A stretch of DNA of 64,000 bases. Origin: Sphingomonas sp. 35-24ZXX (GTDB lineage: Bacteria; Pseudomonadota; Alphaproteobacteria; Sphingomonadales; Sphingomonadaceae). Shown here in pieces: positions 26,540 through 34,758 of the stretch. Position 1 is the first letter of the stretch. The number at the start of each line of letters is the position of its first letter. The position numbers were made by a program, and so were the translations under genes. The DNA is taken from assembly GCF_000786215.1 (NCBI RefSeq), contig NZ_JROG01000004.1, positions 496,001-560,000 on the forward strand, in the 5' to 3' direction. The notes under the pieces are model-generated. The model saw only the letters and a list, made by a program, of their open reading frames with translations. It did no database searches and had not been told where the DNA came from.

Positions 26540-27685
26540 CTAGCGCTTCGTGACGATATCGTACCGGTCGATATAGTCGGCGAAATGGTCATAAACTTGG
26601 TCGCGGGTGAGACCGTAATCTTCCAGGCTATAGGCATGCTTGCCATGCTTGCCCTGAGGGTTCTCGTCGAGCACGGCCTGCATCACAGCCTCGACCTCGG
26701 CAGTGAACGGCTTGCCGAACCGGGCATAGGCCTTTTTCATCTCGCCAATCGGGTCGCTGACCAGCGCCTTGTATTCGATATGGTGGATGGCATCGCGGCC
26801 ATGCTTGTCCTCGAATGCCTTCACCCGCTCGATCATCAGATCGAACGTGCGCATCTGTGCACGGGCACAGGCCAGCGGATCGACCTGGTCGGAAAACATC
26901 TTGCGCACCGCGAAGATCAGGCTGCACGCGGAGGCCACCACATCGGCCGGATCGCGGTGAGTCATGATGAGCTGTGCATCTGGATAGACCGTGGTCAGCG
27001 CGTCCAGATAGAGCGGATGCCAGGGGTTCTTGAAGGTCCAGTGACCGCCATTATTGCCCTGGAGCAACTGCATGAGCCGCTTGTGGTAGCGGAAGGCAGG
27101 CAGGTAGTCGGTATTGTGAAACCAGTCCGAATAGCTGGGAATGTCATATTGCGATTCATAGACCTGCGCACAGAAGGTCGGCGACATCGCGAACTGGCAT
27201 TCGGTCGAACTGTCGGCATTTTCCCAGTGCATTGCTGCGATATGCGGCATGTATTGCTTGGTCCCGTCAAGCCGGGCCTGTTCTGCGAGACAGCGGGGAT
27301 CGGTGCGCAGTTCGCCAGGAGCCGCGGGCGGCACGGTGGCAAAGGCCTCCCAGCGCATGAAAACACGGCGGCTGGGATCGGCGGATAACAGGTTGATCGC
27401 CAGGGTGGTTCCGGTCCGCGGCAGCCCGAAGAGGAAGGTGGGTTGTTCGACGGGTGCATCGAGCAGCGCCGGATTGGCCGCCAGATAGTCCTCGACCCTC
27501 AGGCGCTGGGCCAGCGTGGCGGTGATGCTTCCCGCAACCCGGCCTTCGCCTGCTTCGCTCAGCTTCCCCTCACTGTTCAGCGCGTTGACCAGGGCATCAA
27601 GGCCCTCGCGGAAGCTGGGATCCCCAAAATCTGCCAGCCCGGTCTGTTCGCGGGCGGCGGCGAGCAAGTTTTCTGCGTTCAACAT
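26540..27685 (-). CDS. PAPS-dependent sulfotransferase-family protein
   Basis: A 381-residue protein of the Sulfotransfer_3-type family. The 5'-phosphosulfate loop is GLPRTGTT (87-94), and THRDPADVVAS supplies the 3'-phosphate-binding Arg/Ser region. Such enzymes transfer sulfate from PAPS to hydroxyls, although many members of this branch in catabolic clusters have no assigned substrate. It precedes no partner within 60 bases, but the P450 gene upstream is on the same strand with a 63-base gap. An alkylsulfatase-like MBL gene nearby (30112-31362) makes reversible sulfation conceivable. Confidence 0.87.
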   Translation of the reverse strand: MLNAENLLAAAREQTGLADFGDPSFREGLDALVNALNSEGKLSEAGEGRVAGSITATLAQRLRVEDYLAANPALLDAPVEQPTFLFGLPRTGTTLAINLLSADPSRRVFMRWEAFATVPPAAPGELRTDPRCLAEQARLDGTKQYMPHIAAMHWENADSSTECQFAMSPTFCAQVYESQYDIPSYSDWFHNTDYLPAFRYHKRLMQLLQGNNGGHWTFKNPWHPLYLDALTTVYPDAQLIMTHRDPADVVASACSLIFAVRKMFSDQVDPLACARAQMRTFDLMIERVKAFEDKHGRDAIHHIEYKALVSDPIGEMKKAYARFGKPFTAEVEAVMQAVLDENPQGKHGKHAYSLEDYGLTRDQVYDHFADYIDRYDIVTKR

Positions 27686-27748
27686 ACGCCTTGGCTATTG
27701 GTCCGCGCCGGAGCTTGCAACCGGCGCGGACCAGTTATCGCCGTGGCG

Positions 27749-28996
27749 TCACCAGACCAGCGGCAAATGATGCGGCCCGACGACCCCACCCGGTCGGTAG
27801 ACGATCTTGGTGTCCGGCTTGACCGCAAAATCGGGAATGCGCTTGAGCCATTCCTGCATCGCGACCTTGGTTTCGAGGCGTGCGAGGTGCGCTCCCATGC
27901 AGCTGTGCACACCGACGGTAAAGGCGAGCACGATCTTCTTTGGCCGATGGAAATCGACCACTGTCGGATTGGGGAAGACATCCGGATCGAAGTTGCAGGC
28001 CGGCAGCAGGCAGGTGATCTTGTCGCCAGCCTTCAACTGCACGCCGCGCAGCTCGAAATCGCGCGTCACGGTGCGACCCGAAAAGGTCACCGAATGCACG
28101 CGCAGCAGTTCCTCGACCTGGGCATTGATATTCTCGGGATCGGCGTTGATTTCGGCACGGCGGTCGGGGTTCTCGGCCATCCACAGCCAGATATTGTTCA
28201 GCGTCGCGAAAACCGTGTCCAGTCCGCCGATGAACAGGAAGGCGACGAAACCGAAGATTTCCTTGTCCGACATAGGTCGTCCGTCGATCTCGGCATGGGC
28301 AATGCGGCTGACCACACCGTCATCCGGATTGGCCTGCTTTTCCGCAATGGCAGACTTGAGATAGACCGAGATCGTCTTCAGCGTCTCGGCCATGATCGCG
28401 CGGTCGTTGGAATGCAGCAGCGCCACAGCCCATTCGACAAAGGTGTCCGTCATGTCCACCGGCAGGCCCATGAGCCGCAGGAAGATCGTCACCGGGAAGG
28501 GCCGGCCAAAGGCTTCTGTAAAGTCGCACTCACCCTTGTCGATGACCTTGTCGATCAGTTCGTTGGCTAGCTGGCGCATCTGAGTTTCAAGCCCTGCCAC
28601 GCCTTGGGGCGAGAACATCGAATCGACGATCATCCGGTACTTGCGATGCTGAGGCGGCTCGATCTCCTGAGGGATGAAGTAGAAATAGTCATCCGGATCG
28701 CGCGGGAAAGGCGTCGCGCCCTCGTTCGAAAAGACCTCTGCGTTGCGCAGGATATGGAGGGCATCTTCGTGCTTGATCGCCGTCCACGCGTTTCCGAACG
28801 GGCTGACATCATAGAATAGCGGAGGGAATTTCTCGTGCATCGCCGCCATGAAGGCATGCGGGGCAGCCAGAAAATCAGGGCCGAAAGTAATGCCGGCGGA
28901 ATGCACAAGCTCTTTGGGCACGTGCGGGGGTACCTGATCCATGCCGACACGGCGCTGGAAGGTGGGCGGGCTGGGGTTCAGAACATCGATCGCCAT
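27749..28996 (-). CDS. Cytochrome P450, P450cam-like (CYP101-type)
   Basis: A 415-residue class I bacterial P450. It has the heme loop FTVGVHSCMGAHLARLE with C366, ExxR as E296/R299, and I-helix GGLDTV with the acid-alcohol pair D260/T261, the same GGLDTV as in P450cam as I recall it. The IPQEIEPPQHRKYR and VEELLRVHSV segments and the C-terminal LPLVW also resemble P450cam and the Novosphingobium CYP101 enzymes, which hydroxylate monoterpenes and norisoprenoids. The next upstream gene is its ferredoxin. No ferredoxin reductase is in the window. Confidence 0.93.
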   Translation of the reverse strand: MAIDVLNPSPPTFQRRVGMDQVPPHVPKELVHSAGITFGPDFLAAPHAFMAAMHEKFPPLFYDVSPFGNAWTAIKHEDALHILRNAEVFSNEGATPFPRDPDDYFYFIPQEIEPPQHRKYRMIVDSMFSPQGVAGLETQMRQLANELIDKVIDKGECDFTEAFGRPFPVTIFLRLMGLPVDMTDTFVEWAVALLHSNDRAIMAETLKTISVYLKSAIAEKQANPDDGVVSRIAHAEIDGRPMSDKEIFGFVAFLFIGGLDTVFATLNNIWLWMAENPDRRAEINADPENINAQVEELLRVHSVTFSGRTVTRDFELRGVQLKAGDKITCLLPACNFDPDVFPNPTVVDFHRPKKIVLAFTVGVHSCMGAHLARLETKVAMQEWLKRIPDFAVKPDTKIVYRPGGVVGPHHLPLVW

Positions 28997-29010
28997 AATG
29001 CCGTTCCTTG

Positions 29011-29337
29011 TCAGTACTGGGATGCGGGGAGATGCACGATGAGACCGTCAAAGGCGGGGGCCATGATGATCTGGCACGACAGACGGCTGGTGGGACGCAA
29101 TTCGGCTGAAGCGGATTCGAGCAGTTCGCGCTCGTCCTTTGATGGCGGCGTGCCAAGCTGTTCGGCCCAGGCCTCGTCGACATAGCAATGGCATGTCGCG
29201 CAGGCGAGACCGCCGCCGCATTCCCCGACAATGCCTTCGACTTCGTTGTACACGGCCCCGCGCATCACGCTTTCGCCTTCCGGGACATCGATCGTCGTGC
29301 TGGCCCCGTCCGCGCCTATATAGGTCACCTTGCCCAT
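29011..29337 (-). CDS. [2Fe-2S] ferredoxin, adrenodoxin type
   Basis: A 108-residue ferredoxin. Cluster ligands are C40, C46, C49 and C88 (GECGGGLACATCHC and RLSCQ), the C-x5-C-x2-C-x38-C spacing of P450-partner ferredoxins. ATG 29337 has GGAGAG about 8 bases upstream; ATG 29343 is too close to that site. The gene ends 14 bases before the P450 ATG, so the pair is co-transcribed and the ferredoxin presumably feeds electrons to the P450. Confidence 0.95.
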   Translation of the reverse strand: MGKVTYIGADGASTTIDVPEGESVMRGAVYNEVEGIVGECGGGLACATCHCYVDEAWAEQLGTPPSKDERELLESASAELRPTSRLSCQIIMAPAFDGLIVHLPASQY

Positions 29338-29373
29338 TCCCATTCTCTCCGGATGCTGAAATTCAATCTTGGT

Positions 29374-29388
29374 GAGAACAGCGTTCTC
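29374..29388. promoter_or_regulatory. Candidate TetR operator, P450/ferredoxin promoter
   Basis: GAGAAC-agc-GTTCTC is a perfect 6-base-arm palindrome in the 114-base divergent gap between the ferredoxin gene and the TetR gene. This is the expected place for a TetR repressor to control both directions. Confidence 0.55.
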
Positions 29389-29451
29389 GACAGGGGGTTT
29401 ACAGCGCGATACGCTCGCTTGCAAAGGGCAAATCATCGGTGCGGGGGCTGC

Positions 29452-30102
29452 ATGGAGATACCGGGGGTGCAAATCGATACGGCGACAATGGCGTTTGACG
29501 GGCGTGGTGATGCGCTCGTCGAGGCAGCCTATCAGCTGCTGGACGAAGTCGGGCTGGAAGGGCTTACAATCCGGGCGGTTCTCGCACGCACCGGGCTGGC
29601 CCGCCGGGCATTTTATGACCGGTTCGACAGCAAGGACGAGCTGATGCTGGAGGTGTTCGCGCGTACACTGGCGTCTGCTGCGGCGCTGTTTGCGCGCGAA
29701 ATGGCGGGCATCGCCCCTGCGATGGATCGACTGAAGCTCATCGTTTGCGGCATTGTCATGGGGCGCGCCAACGATGGACCCGATGGCAGCTGGGAGACAA
29801 GCCGGCGCAGCGCGGCCCTGTCGCGGGAACATCTGCGGCTGGCGGATACGCGACCGGCGGACCTCAAGCGGACGATCGCGCCGCTGGTCGACCTGATCGA
29901 CCGCGAAATCGCCAGGGGCATGGCGCGGGGTGAAGTGCGCGACGGTGATTCCGCAGCCATGGCCATGCTGGTTTACAACCTCGTTTCCACAACCGTGCAC
30001 AGCGAGTTGCTCGACGGGGAGAGCGAGCGCCAGAACAGGCAGAGGCGCGAGACCTTGGCCGCAGAGATCTGGGAATTTGCCAGGCGTGCGATAGCGGCCT
30101 GA
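29452..30102 (+). CDS. TetR-family regulator (1)
   Basis: A 216-residue TetR protein starting at ATG 29452; the open frame continues upstream to 29188 but overlaps the ferredoxin gene. The N-terminal helix-turn-helix is LTIRAVLARTGLARRAFYDRF (about 35-55), split by one residue from the helix-4 segment DSKDELM. The C-terminal ligand domain shows no special motif. It is divergent from the ferredoxin-P450 operon and is its likely local repressor. Confidence 0.9.
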   Translation: MEIPGVQIDTATMAFDGRGDALVEAAYQLLDEVGLEGLTIRAVLARTGLARRAFYDRFDSKDELMLEVFARTLASAAALFAREMAGIAPAMDRLKLIVCGIVMGRANDGPDGSWETSRRSAALSREHLRLADTRPADLKRTIAPLVDLIDREIARGMARGEVRDGDSAAMAMLVYNLVSTTVHSELLDGESERQNRQRRETLAAEIWEFARRAIAA

Positions 30103-30111
30103 GCAGGCGTT

Positions 30112-31362
30112 TCAGCCCAGTGCTTCCAGCCGCCTTTCGGCGTCGGCAATTTCGGATCGCAGCCACATCGTTTCGGAAAGATTGCCCGCCGTGCTGTCGC
30201 AAAGGAGGCGCTCGTGCGCCGCTTTGCGAGTTTCCAGGGTTGCACGGTGATCGGGCCGAGCCGAAAGGATGATATCGGTCAGATGGATCGCCTCAAGCGG
30301 CCGGTTGTCGGCAAGGTGGGCCGCCGCCCGGTCGGCCAGCGCATCGGCTCCGGCAAGAGCAACGATATCGGCGTTTATCGCGGATCGCGGAACGCCGTAG
30401 AGCTCGGTCGTGCCATCCTCGTAATGGAACCATCCCGCATATTGGTCCCAGATCGTCTTGACCGCCCAGCTGAGCTTGCCGTGATATTCGCCGATGACGA
30501 GCTGCTCTGGCAGCCGGGCATCGCGCATCAGTTCGTGCACGGTGCGCCCGGCATTCATGCCGTCGAGCGTATAGTCGCGGACCCAGGTGATCGCGCCGAT
30601 CATCCGGTCGATATCCGCCGCAATGCGATCTGCTCCCCGGATCGGCTCGCCATGGCCGGTGATCACGATGTCCGCATTGAGGTCGCGCAGCTTGCGCAGG
30701 GACTTCAGCGTGTTCCAGACCGCGCGCGGCTTGTCGCCGCGCAACGTGCAGAAGAACGGCATCGACAGCCAGACCGGGCCTACAAGGTTGCCAGTGAAGG
30801 CAATGCGGTCGTCGGGCAGCCAGACAATGAGATTGTCCACCGTTTCGCCTTCCGGCGCATGGATCAGCTGGAAGCGCCGCCCCCCCACGGTGAATTCGTG
30901 GCTGCGATCGATTTCCAGGTCGAGTCTGACCTCGGGCGGCGGCTTGGGCGTGCCGCCTCTGCGCAGGGTGCTGGCCCACAGCTTGGCACTGCGCGGCCCG
31001 AAAAACGGCTGAAGCCGCTTCATGTCGGCCCAAGCCTCGGCAAATCCGGGTCCGCCGATGATCTCTGTACCATCCTCCCGGAACGCGTCGAGGCCGCCAA
31101 AATGATCGGCATGGCTCTGGGTCAGCACGATCTTGCGCACGGGGCCGCTGCGATGCGGGGCCAACAATCCGACATTGCGCTCGGCATTGTCCATGAAGCC
31201 GGTGTTGACCAGAACGTCGCCATCCTGGGTGGTGACGAGATACAGGTTGGAGATATCGTTTACCTGGAAAATGAAATCGGTAATCGCCGTCGCTTCGGCC
31301 TGCGCCTCACCGGCGCGGACCAGACCGGCGAGCGCCGGCTTCTTCTCCTCCGACATCGTCAC
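30112..31362 (-). CDS. MBL-fold alkylsulfatase-like hydrolase
   Basis: A 416-residue metallo-beta-lactamase-fold protein with a C-terminal alkyl-sulfatase dimerisation-like helical domain (about 330-400, HLADNRPLEAIHLTDIIL). This is the layout of SdsA1-type alkylsulfatases. The metal motif reads TQSHADHFGG: the first His of HxHxDH is replaced by Gln (Q82), while H84, D86 and H87 are kept. Later ligand regions are TGNLV and ITGHGEP. It overlaps the alcohol dehydrogenase gene by 4 bases. It may cleave a sulfate or another ester; the Gln makes this uncertain. Confidence 0.83.
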   Translation of the reverse strand: MTMSEEKKPALAGLVRAGEAQAEATAITDFIFQVNDISNLYLVTTQDGDVLVNTGFMDNAERNVGLLAPHRSGPVRKIVLTQSHADHFGGLDAFREDGTEIIGGPGFAEAWADMKRLQPFFGPRSAKLWASTLRRGGTPKPPPEVRLDLEIDRSHEFTVGGRRFQLIHAPEGETVDNLIVWLPDDRIAFTGNLVGPVWLSMPFFCTLRGDKPRAVWNTLKSLRKLRDLNADIVITGHGEPIRGADRIAADIDRMIGAITWVRDYTLDGMNAGRTVHELMRDARLPEQLVIGEYHGKLSWAVKTIWDQYAGWFHYEDGTTELYGVPRSAINADIVALAGADALADRAAAHLADNRPLEAIHLTDIILSARPDHRATLETRKAAHERLLCDSTAGNLSETMWLRSEIADAERRLEALG

Positions 31363-32366
31363 GATTCTCCAAACTCGATCATCACCTTGGCCGATTGCGG
31401 CGTCGCGGCGATTTTCAATCCCTCGATGACTTGGCCGAAGGGCAGGCGGTGGCTGATCAGGGCGGCGATCTTGTCCTTGAGGCGCGGCATGGCAGCAACC
31501 ACCTCCGGAAACTCGGTCGGATAGCCGACAGCCGTCGTGATCGTCATTTCAGTCGTCAGCATCGGCCCTGCCGGCAGTTCGATCGGTTTCAGATAGGCCG
31601 CCGTGATGACATGGCGGGCATGGGTCTTGGCGAGGCCCACCACCTGCGCCAGGATCGAAGGCGCACCGGCGGCGTCGATATAGGCATCGGTCCCTGCCTT
31701 TTCGCGCCCGAACACCTTTGTCGTGCCATGCAATTCCTTGATCCGTGCATCGGCATCCTCGGTTTTCGGGTTGACCGTGCGTGCGCCAAGCGCCCGTGCC
31801 CGTTCCAGCCGTTCCTCGGCGAGATCGAGCGCGATCACGTCGCAGCCCCGGTCCACGGCCCATAGCACCATGCCCAGGCCTATCGGACCGCAGCCGAACA
31901 CGACCAGCTTGTCCCCTGCCGAAATCTGCGCGCGGTTCACGCCGTGCAGCGCCACGGCCAGCGGTTCGCACATCGCGGCCACGTCGTAGGATACGCCCTC
32001 GGGAATGGGCAGGATCGAATCGCCTGCACGTGCCTCGCGCACCAGCAGTTCCTCGGTAAACGCGCCTTCGGGTCCGCCGCTGCCGATATAGCTGGGTGTG
32101 TTCATGGGGTTGACGATCACCGGCTGCCCGATCTCGATGCCCGAAACCTCCGGGCCGACATACATGATCTCGCCCGCCCCCTCATGTCCCAGCGCGGTCC
32201 TGGTGCCGGGAAGGGGAATGCCGCCATTCTTGATGTAGGACAGGTCGCTGCCGCAGATGCCACAGGCCTTCATCCGGACCAGCACATCCTTGGGTCCGGG
32301 ATCGGGCCGGGTGTAGCTGTCCAGGCGGACGTCGTCGACATCGTGAATCGTCAGCAGGTGTCCCAT
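31359..32366 (-). CDS. Zinc-type MDR alcohol dehydrogenase
   Basis: A 335-residue medium-chain dehydrogenase. Catalytic-zinc ligands are in ACGICGSD (C38), GHEGAG (H61, E62) and AAMCEPLAV. The four-Cys structural-zinc loop is missing; residues 84-94 (IVNPMNTPSYI) have none. The Rossmann motif is VVFGCGPIGLG. It is close to sorbitol/threonine-dehydrogenase-like MDRs. It is coupled to the MBL gene by an ATGA overlap and to the SDR gene by a 9-base gap, suggesting stepwise alcohol oxidation. Confidence 0.9.
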   Translation of the reverse strand: MGHLLTIHDVDDVRLDSYTRPDPGPKDVLVRMKACGICGSDLSYIKNGGIPLPGTRTALGHEGAGEIMYVGPEVSGIEIGQPVIVNPMNTPSYIGSGGPEGAFTEELLVREARAGDSILPIPEGVSYDVAAMCEPLAVALHGVNRAQISAGDKLVVFGCGPIGLGMVLWAVDRGCDVIALDLAEERLERARALGARTVNPKTEDADARIKELHGTTKVFGREKAGTDAYIDAAGAPSILAQVVGLAKTHARHVITAAYLKPIELPAGPMLTTEMTITTAVGYPTEFPEVVAAMPRLKDKIAALISHRLPFGQVIEGLKIAATPQSAKVMIEFGES

Positions 32367-32375
32367 GGCTGGTCC

Positions 32376-33200
32376 TCAGTTGAAGGCGTAAGGCGCGTGG
32401 ATATGGCTTGCACCATCGATGAAGATCGTGTCGCCCGAGTGGAAGGACGAGGCATCCGAGCAGAGATAGGCACCGATACCCTCGAAATCCTCGATCGTGC
32501 CGGGGCGATGAATCGGCGTCTTGGCAGAGAAATGCGCATCGACCTGCGCCATGCGCGCCTTCATTTCCTCGCTCATGCCCTGGTCCGCACCGATGCCGGT
32601 CTTGATATAACCAGGTGCGATCGTGTTGGCGCGGATCTGGTATTTGCCGAGTTCCGATGCCATGCCGCGCACGACGGCCCCCATGCCGCCCTTGGATGCC
32701 GCATAATTGTTGATCCCGGCAATGCCGTGCACCATCGACAGGCTGCCGCAATAGACCAGGCTACCCCCAGGCTCACCGGCCTCTGCCCGCGCGACCATAG
32801 CCTTGGCGCCTTCGCGCAGAGTGAAGAACGCGCCATGCAGGTTCACGGCAAGCAGATCATGCCATTCGTCCGCATCGAGCGTCAGAACCGAACGCGAGCG
32901 CGACGCGCGGCCGGAATTGGCGAACACGCAGTCCACCCGCCCGAAATCGGCCAGCAGCTTGTCATAGCCATCGACGATCGCCTGTTCAGACGAGACATCG
33001 ACCTGATAGGTCATGACCCGGCCCGCACCAGCAGCCTCAAGATCGGCCTTGGCTTCCGCGTTCTTTTCCGCATTGCGGGCCCAGATCGCGATATTGCCGC
33101 CCATCTTGGCTACGCCCCGGGCGAAGCCCAGGCCAATTCCGCCATTGCCGCCTGTCACCAGCGTGACCTTGCCGCTGCAATCGAACAAACCCTTGGTCAT
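32376..33200 (-). CDS. SDR-family oxidoreductase (1)
   Basis: A 274-residue classical short-chain dehydrogenase. ATG 33200 is 6 bases after AGGAGG; the ATG at 33206 abuts that site, and the longer frame to 33677 overlaps the divergent VOC gene. The cofactor motif is TGGNGGIG near 17-24, catalytic Tyr/Lys are in NNYAASKGG, and the C-terminus has SGDTIFIDGASH. It heads the minus-strand unit SDR - alcohol dehydrogenase - MBL and probably oxidises a secondary alcohol. Confidence 0.92.
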   Translation of the reverse strand: MTKGLFDCSGKVTLVTGGNGGIGLGFARGVAKMGGNIAIWARNAEKNAEAKADLEAAGAGRVMTYQVDVSSEQAIVDGYDKLLADFGRVDCVFANSGRASRSRSVLTLDADEWHDLLAVNLHGAFFTLREGAKAMVARAEAGEPGGSLVYCGSLSMVHGIAGINNYAASKGGMGAVVRGMASELGKYQIRANTIAPGYIKTGIGADQGMSEEMKARMAQVDAHFSAKTPIHRPGTIEDFEGIGAYLCSDASSFHSGDTIFIDGASHIHAPYAFN

Positions 33201-33224
33201 GCGCATCCTCCTATATGGTCGCCA

Positions 33225-33297
33225 TCCATGCCCAAGCAGGCGGTCAGTTGCCAGCCCCGGAGCAATCGTCACTGCGATGAATGGCGCTGGGCATGGA
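33225..33297. repeat. Spaced inverted repeat in divergent promoter
   Basis: TCCATGCCCA (33225-33234) and TGGGCATGGA (33288-33297) are perfect 10-base inverted copies 53 bases apart. They occupy the 150-base gap between the SDR gene and the VOC gene. They could be two operator arms bridged by a looping regulator. Confidence 0.45.
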
Positions 33298-33350
33298 GAC
33301 ACGCGGCGCGGATCGCTGTTATCGCTGCAGCCATCGAGGAGACGGGCAGG

Positions 33351-33824
33351 ATGTTCCAGGGCAAGGTGTTTCAGAACGGCTATATCTGTGCGGACATCGA
33401 TGCTGCACTGGCGCAGTTTTCCGCGCGTAGCGATGCCCGGATCATAGGCCCGTTCGAGGCGGAGCAGGTGCTCTCGACACCCGAAGGCCCGGCGTGGCAG
33501 GTGACGAGGCTTGCCTTTGTATGGGTTGATGCGTTCCAGTTCGAGCTGATCCAGCCGCTGATCGATGAATCGGGTATCTACGCCAATTTTGTCGACAATG
33601 GCGGCGTGATGCATTTCCACCATGTGGCGATGCGCGTGGCCGACTGGGATGCCTTTCGCGCCGCCGTGGATGCGCAAGACCTACCGGTCGTGCTCGAACG
33701 TGCGATTGAGGGCGATGCGCTCAAGTTTCTCTATCTCGATGCGCGCGCGGTGTGCGGCCATTATCTCGAATATGTCTGGATGAACGATACCCGCTGGGCG
33801 CAACTGGGCGGTCCGGTGGCATGA
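33351..33824 (+). CDS. VOC (glyoxalase/bleomycin-resistance) family protein
   Basis: A 157-residue VOC-fold protein starting at ATG 33351 after a GGAG/GGCAGG region. The frame is open far upstream but that part is antisense to the SDR genes. The N-terminal half starts VFQNGYICADIDAAL, and a second beta-alpha module has HFHHVAMRVADWDAF. Metal ligands could be the His residues of HFHH plus C-terminal Glu in YLEYVW. Function unknown; relatives are isomerases, epimerases or dioxygenase-like. It overlaps the next SDR gene by 4 bases. Confidence 0.82.
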   Translation: MFQGKVFQNGYICADIDAALAQFSARSDARIIGPFEAEQVLSTPEGPAWQVTRLAFVWVDAFQFELIQPLIDESGIYANFVDNGGVMHFHHVAMRVADWDAFRAAVDAQDLPVVLERAIEGDALKFLYLDARAVCGHYLEYVWMNDTRWAQLGGPVA

Positions 33825-34618
33825 TCTGCGCCGGGCGGCATGGGCCCTGGGCGCTGGTTGCCGGTGGCTCGGAAGGGGTGGGCGCCGCGTTTGCCGAACG
33901 GCTCGCCGAGGCGGGAATCAACCTGCTGCTCGTGGCGCGCAATGCCCTCAGGCTCGAGGCTGCAGCAACTGCCCTCCGCGCCGCGCATGCCGTGGAGGTG
34001 CGCACCCTCTCGCTTGATCTTGCGCATGAAGACATGCTCGCGAGCATCTCCGCCGCGACGGACGGGTTGGAGATCGGCACGCTGGTCTACAATGCCGGAG
34101 CAGCGGGCGGTCCGGTGCCGCTGGTCGATCAGCCGATTGGGGAAGCGCTGGCCAATATCCGCCTGAATGTGGTTGGACAGACCCTGTTGTCGCAGCATTT
34201 CGCGCGCGGCATGGTGGCGCGCGGGCGCGGTGCCATCATTCTGGTCGGGTCGCTCGGGGCTATTGCCGGGTGCAAGAACCTCTCAGTCTATGCAGGTGTC
34301 AAGAGTTTCACCCAGACCTTCGGCGAAGGCCTCTGGGCCGAACTGGCACCACAGGGCATCAATGTTGCCGTGCTGATGATCGGTCGTACCCGGACACCAA
34401 AGCTTGAGCAGGTCGAACTGCACGCCAACAGCGGTGTACCTGCGGCCGAGCCCGAGGACGTGGTCGATTATGCACTCAGCCATCTCGATCAGGGGCCGGT
34501 TCTGGTGCCGCCGGAGCACATGCAGGGCTTCATCGCGATGCGCGGCATGCCCAGGCGCAAGGCAGTGGAGCTGATGACCCGTTCGCTGGAGCCGCAGACA
34601 CGCTACCGGATGGACTGA
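33821..34618 (+). CDS. SDR-family oxidoreductase (2)
   Basis: A 265-residue short-chain dehydrogenase. The start ATG 33821 overlaps the VOC stop (ATGA). The cofactor loop is VAGGSEGVGAAF (near 14-25), NAGAAGG follows, and catalytic Tyr/Lys are in SVYAGVKSF. Coupled to VOC and followed by acyl-CoA dehydrogenase and another SDR gene, it belongs to a plus-strand catabolic unit (33351-36748). The substrate is unknown. Confidence 0.9.
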   Translation: MICAGRHGPWALVAGGSEGVGAAFAERLAEAGINLLLVARNALRLEAAATALRAAHAVEVRTLSLDLAHEDMLASISAATDGLEIGTLVYNAGAAGGPVPLVDQPIGEALANIRLNVVGQTLLSQHFARGMVARGRGAIILVGSLGAIAGCKNLSVYAGVKSFTQTFGEGLWAELAPQGINVAVLMIGRTRTPKLEQVELHANSGVPAAEPEDVVDYALSHLDQGPVLVPPEHMQGFIAMRGMPRRKAVELMTRSLEPQTRYRMD

Positions 34619-34758
34619 GCGTGCCGGGGGGCGGGGTCATATCGCCGTGGCGGTTCCCGCAGGGCTTGATCTTGCCGAGGCTCGCCGCGCGGGCTGCAAT
34701 GCCCTTATAGCCGTCGCACCGGCATGGTCCCGGGGGCGAAAATGCAGGAACCGAACAC

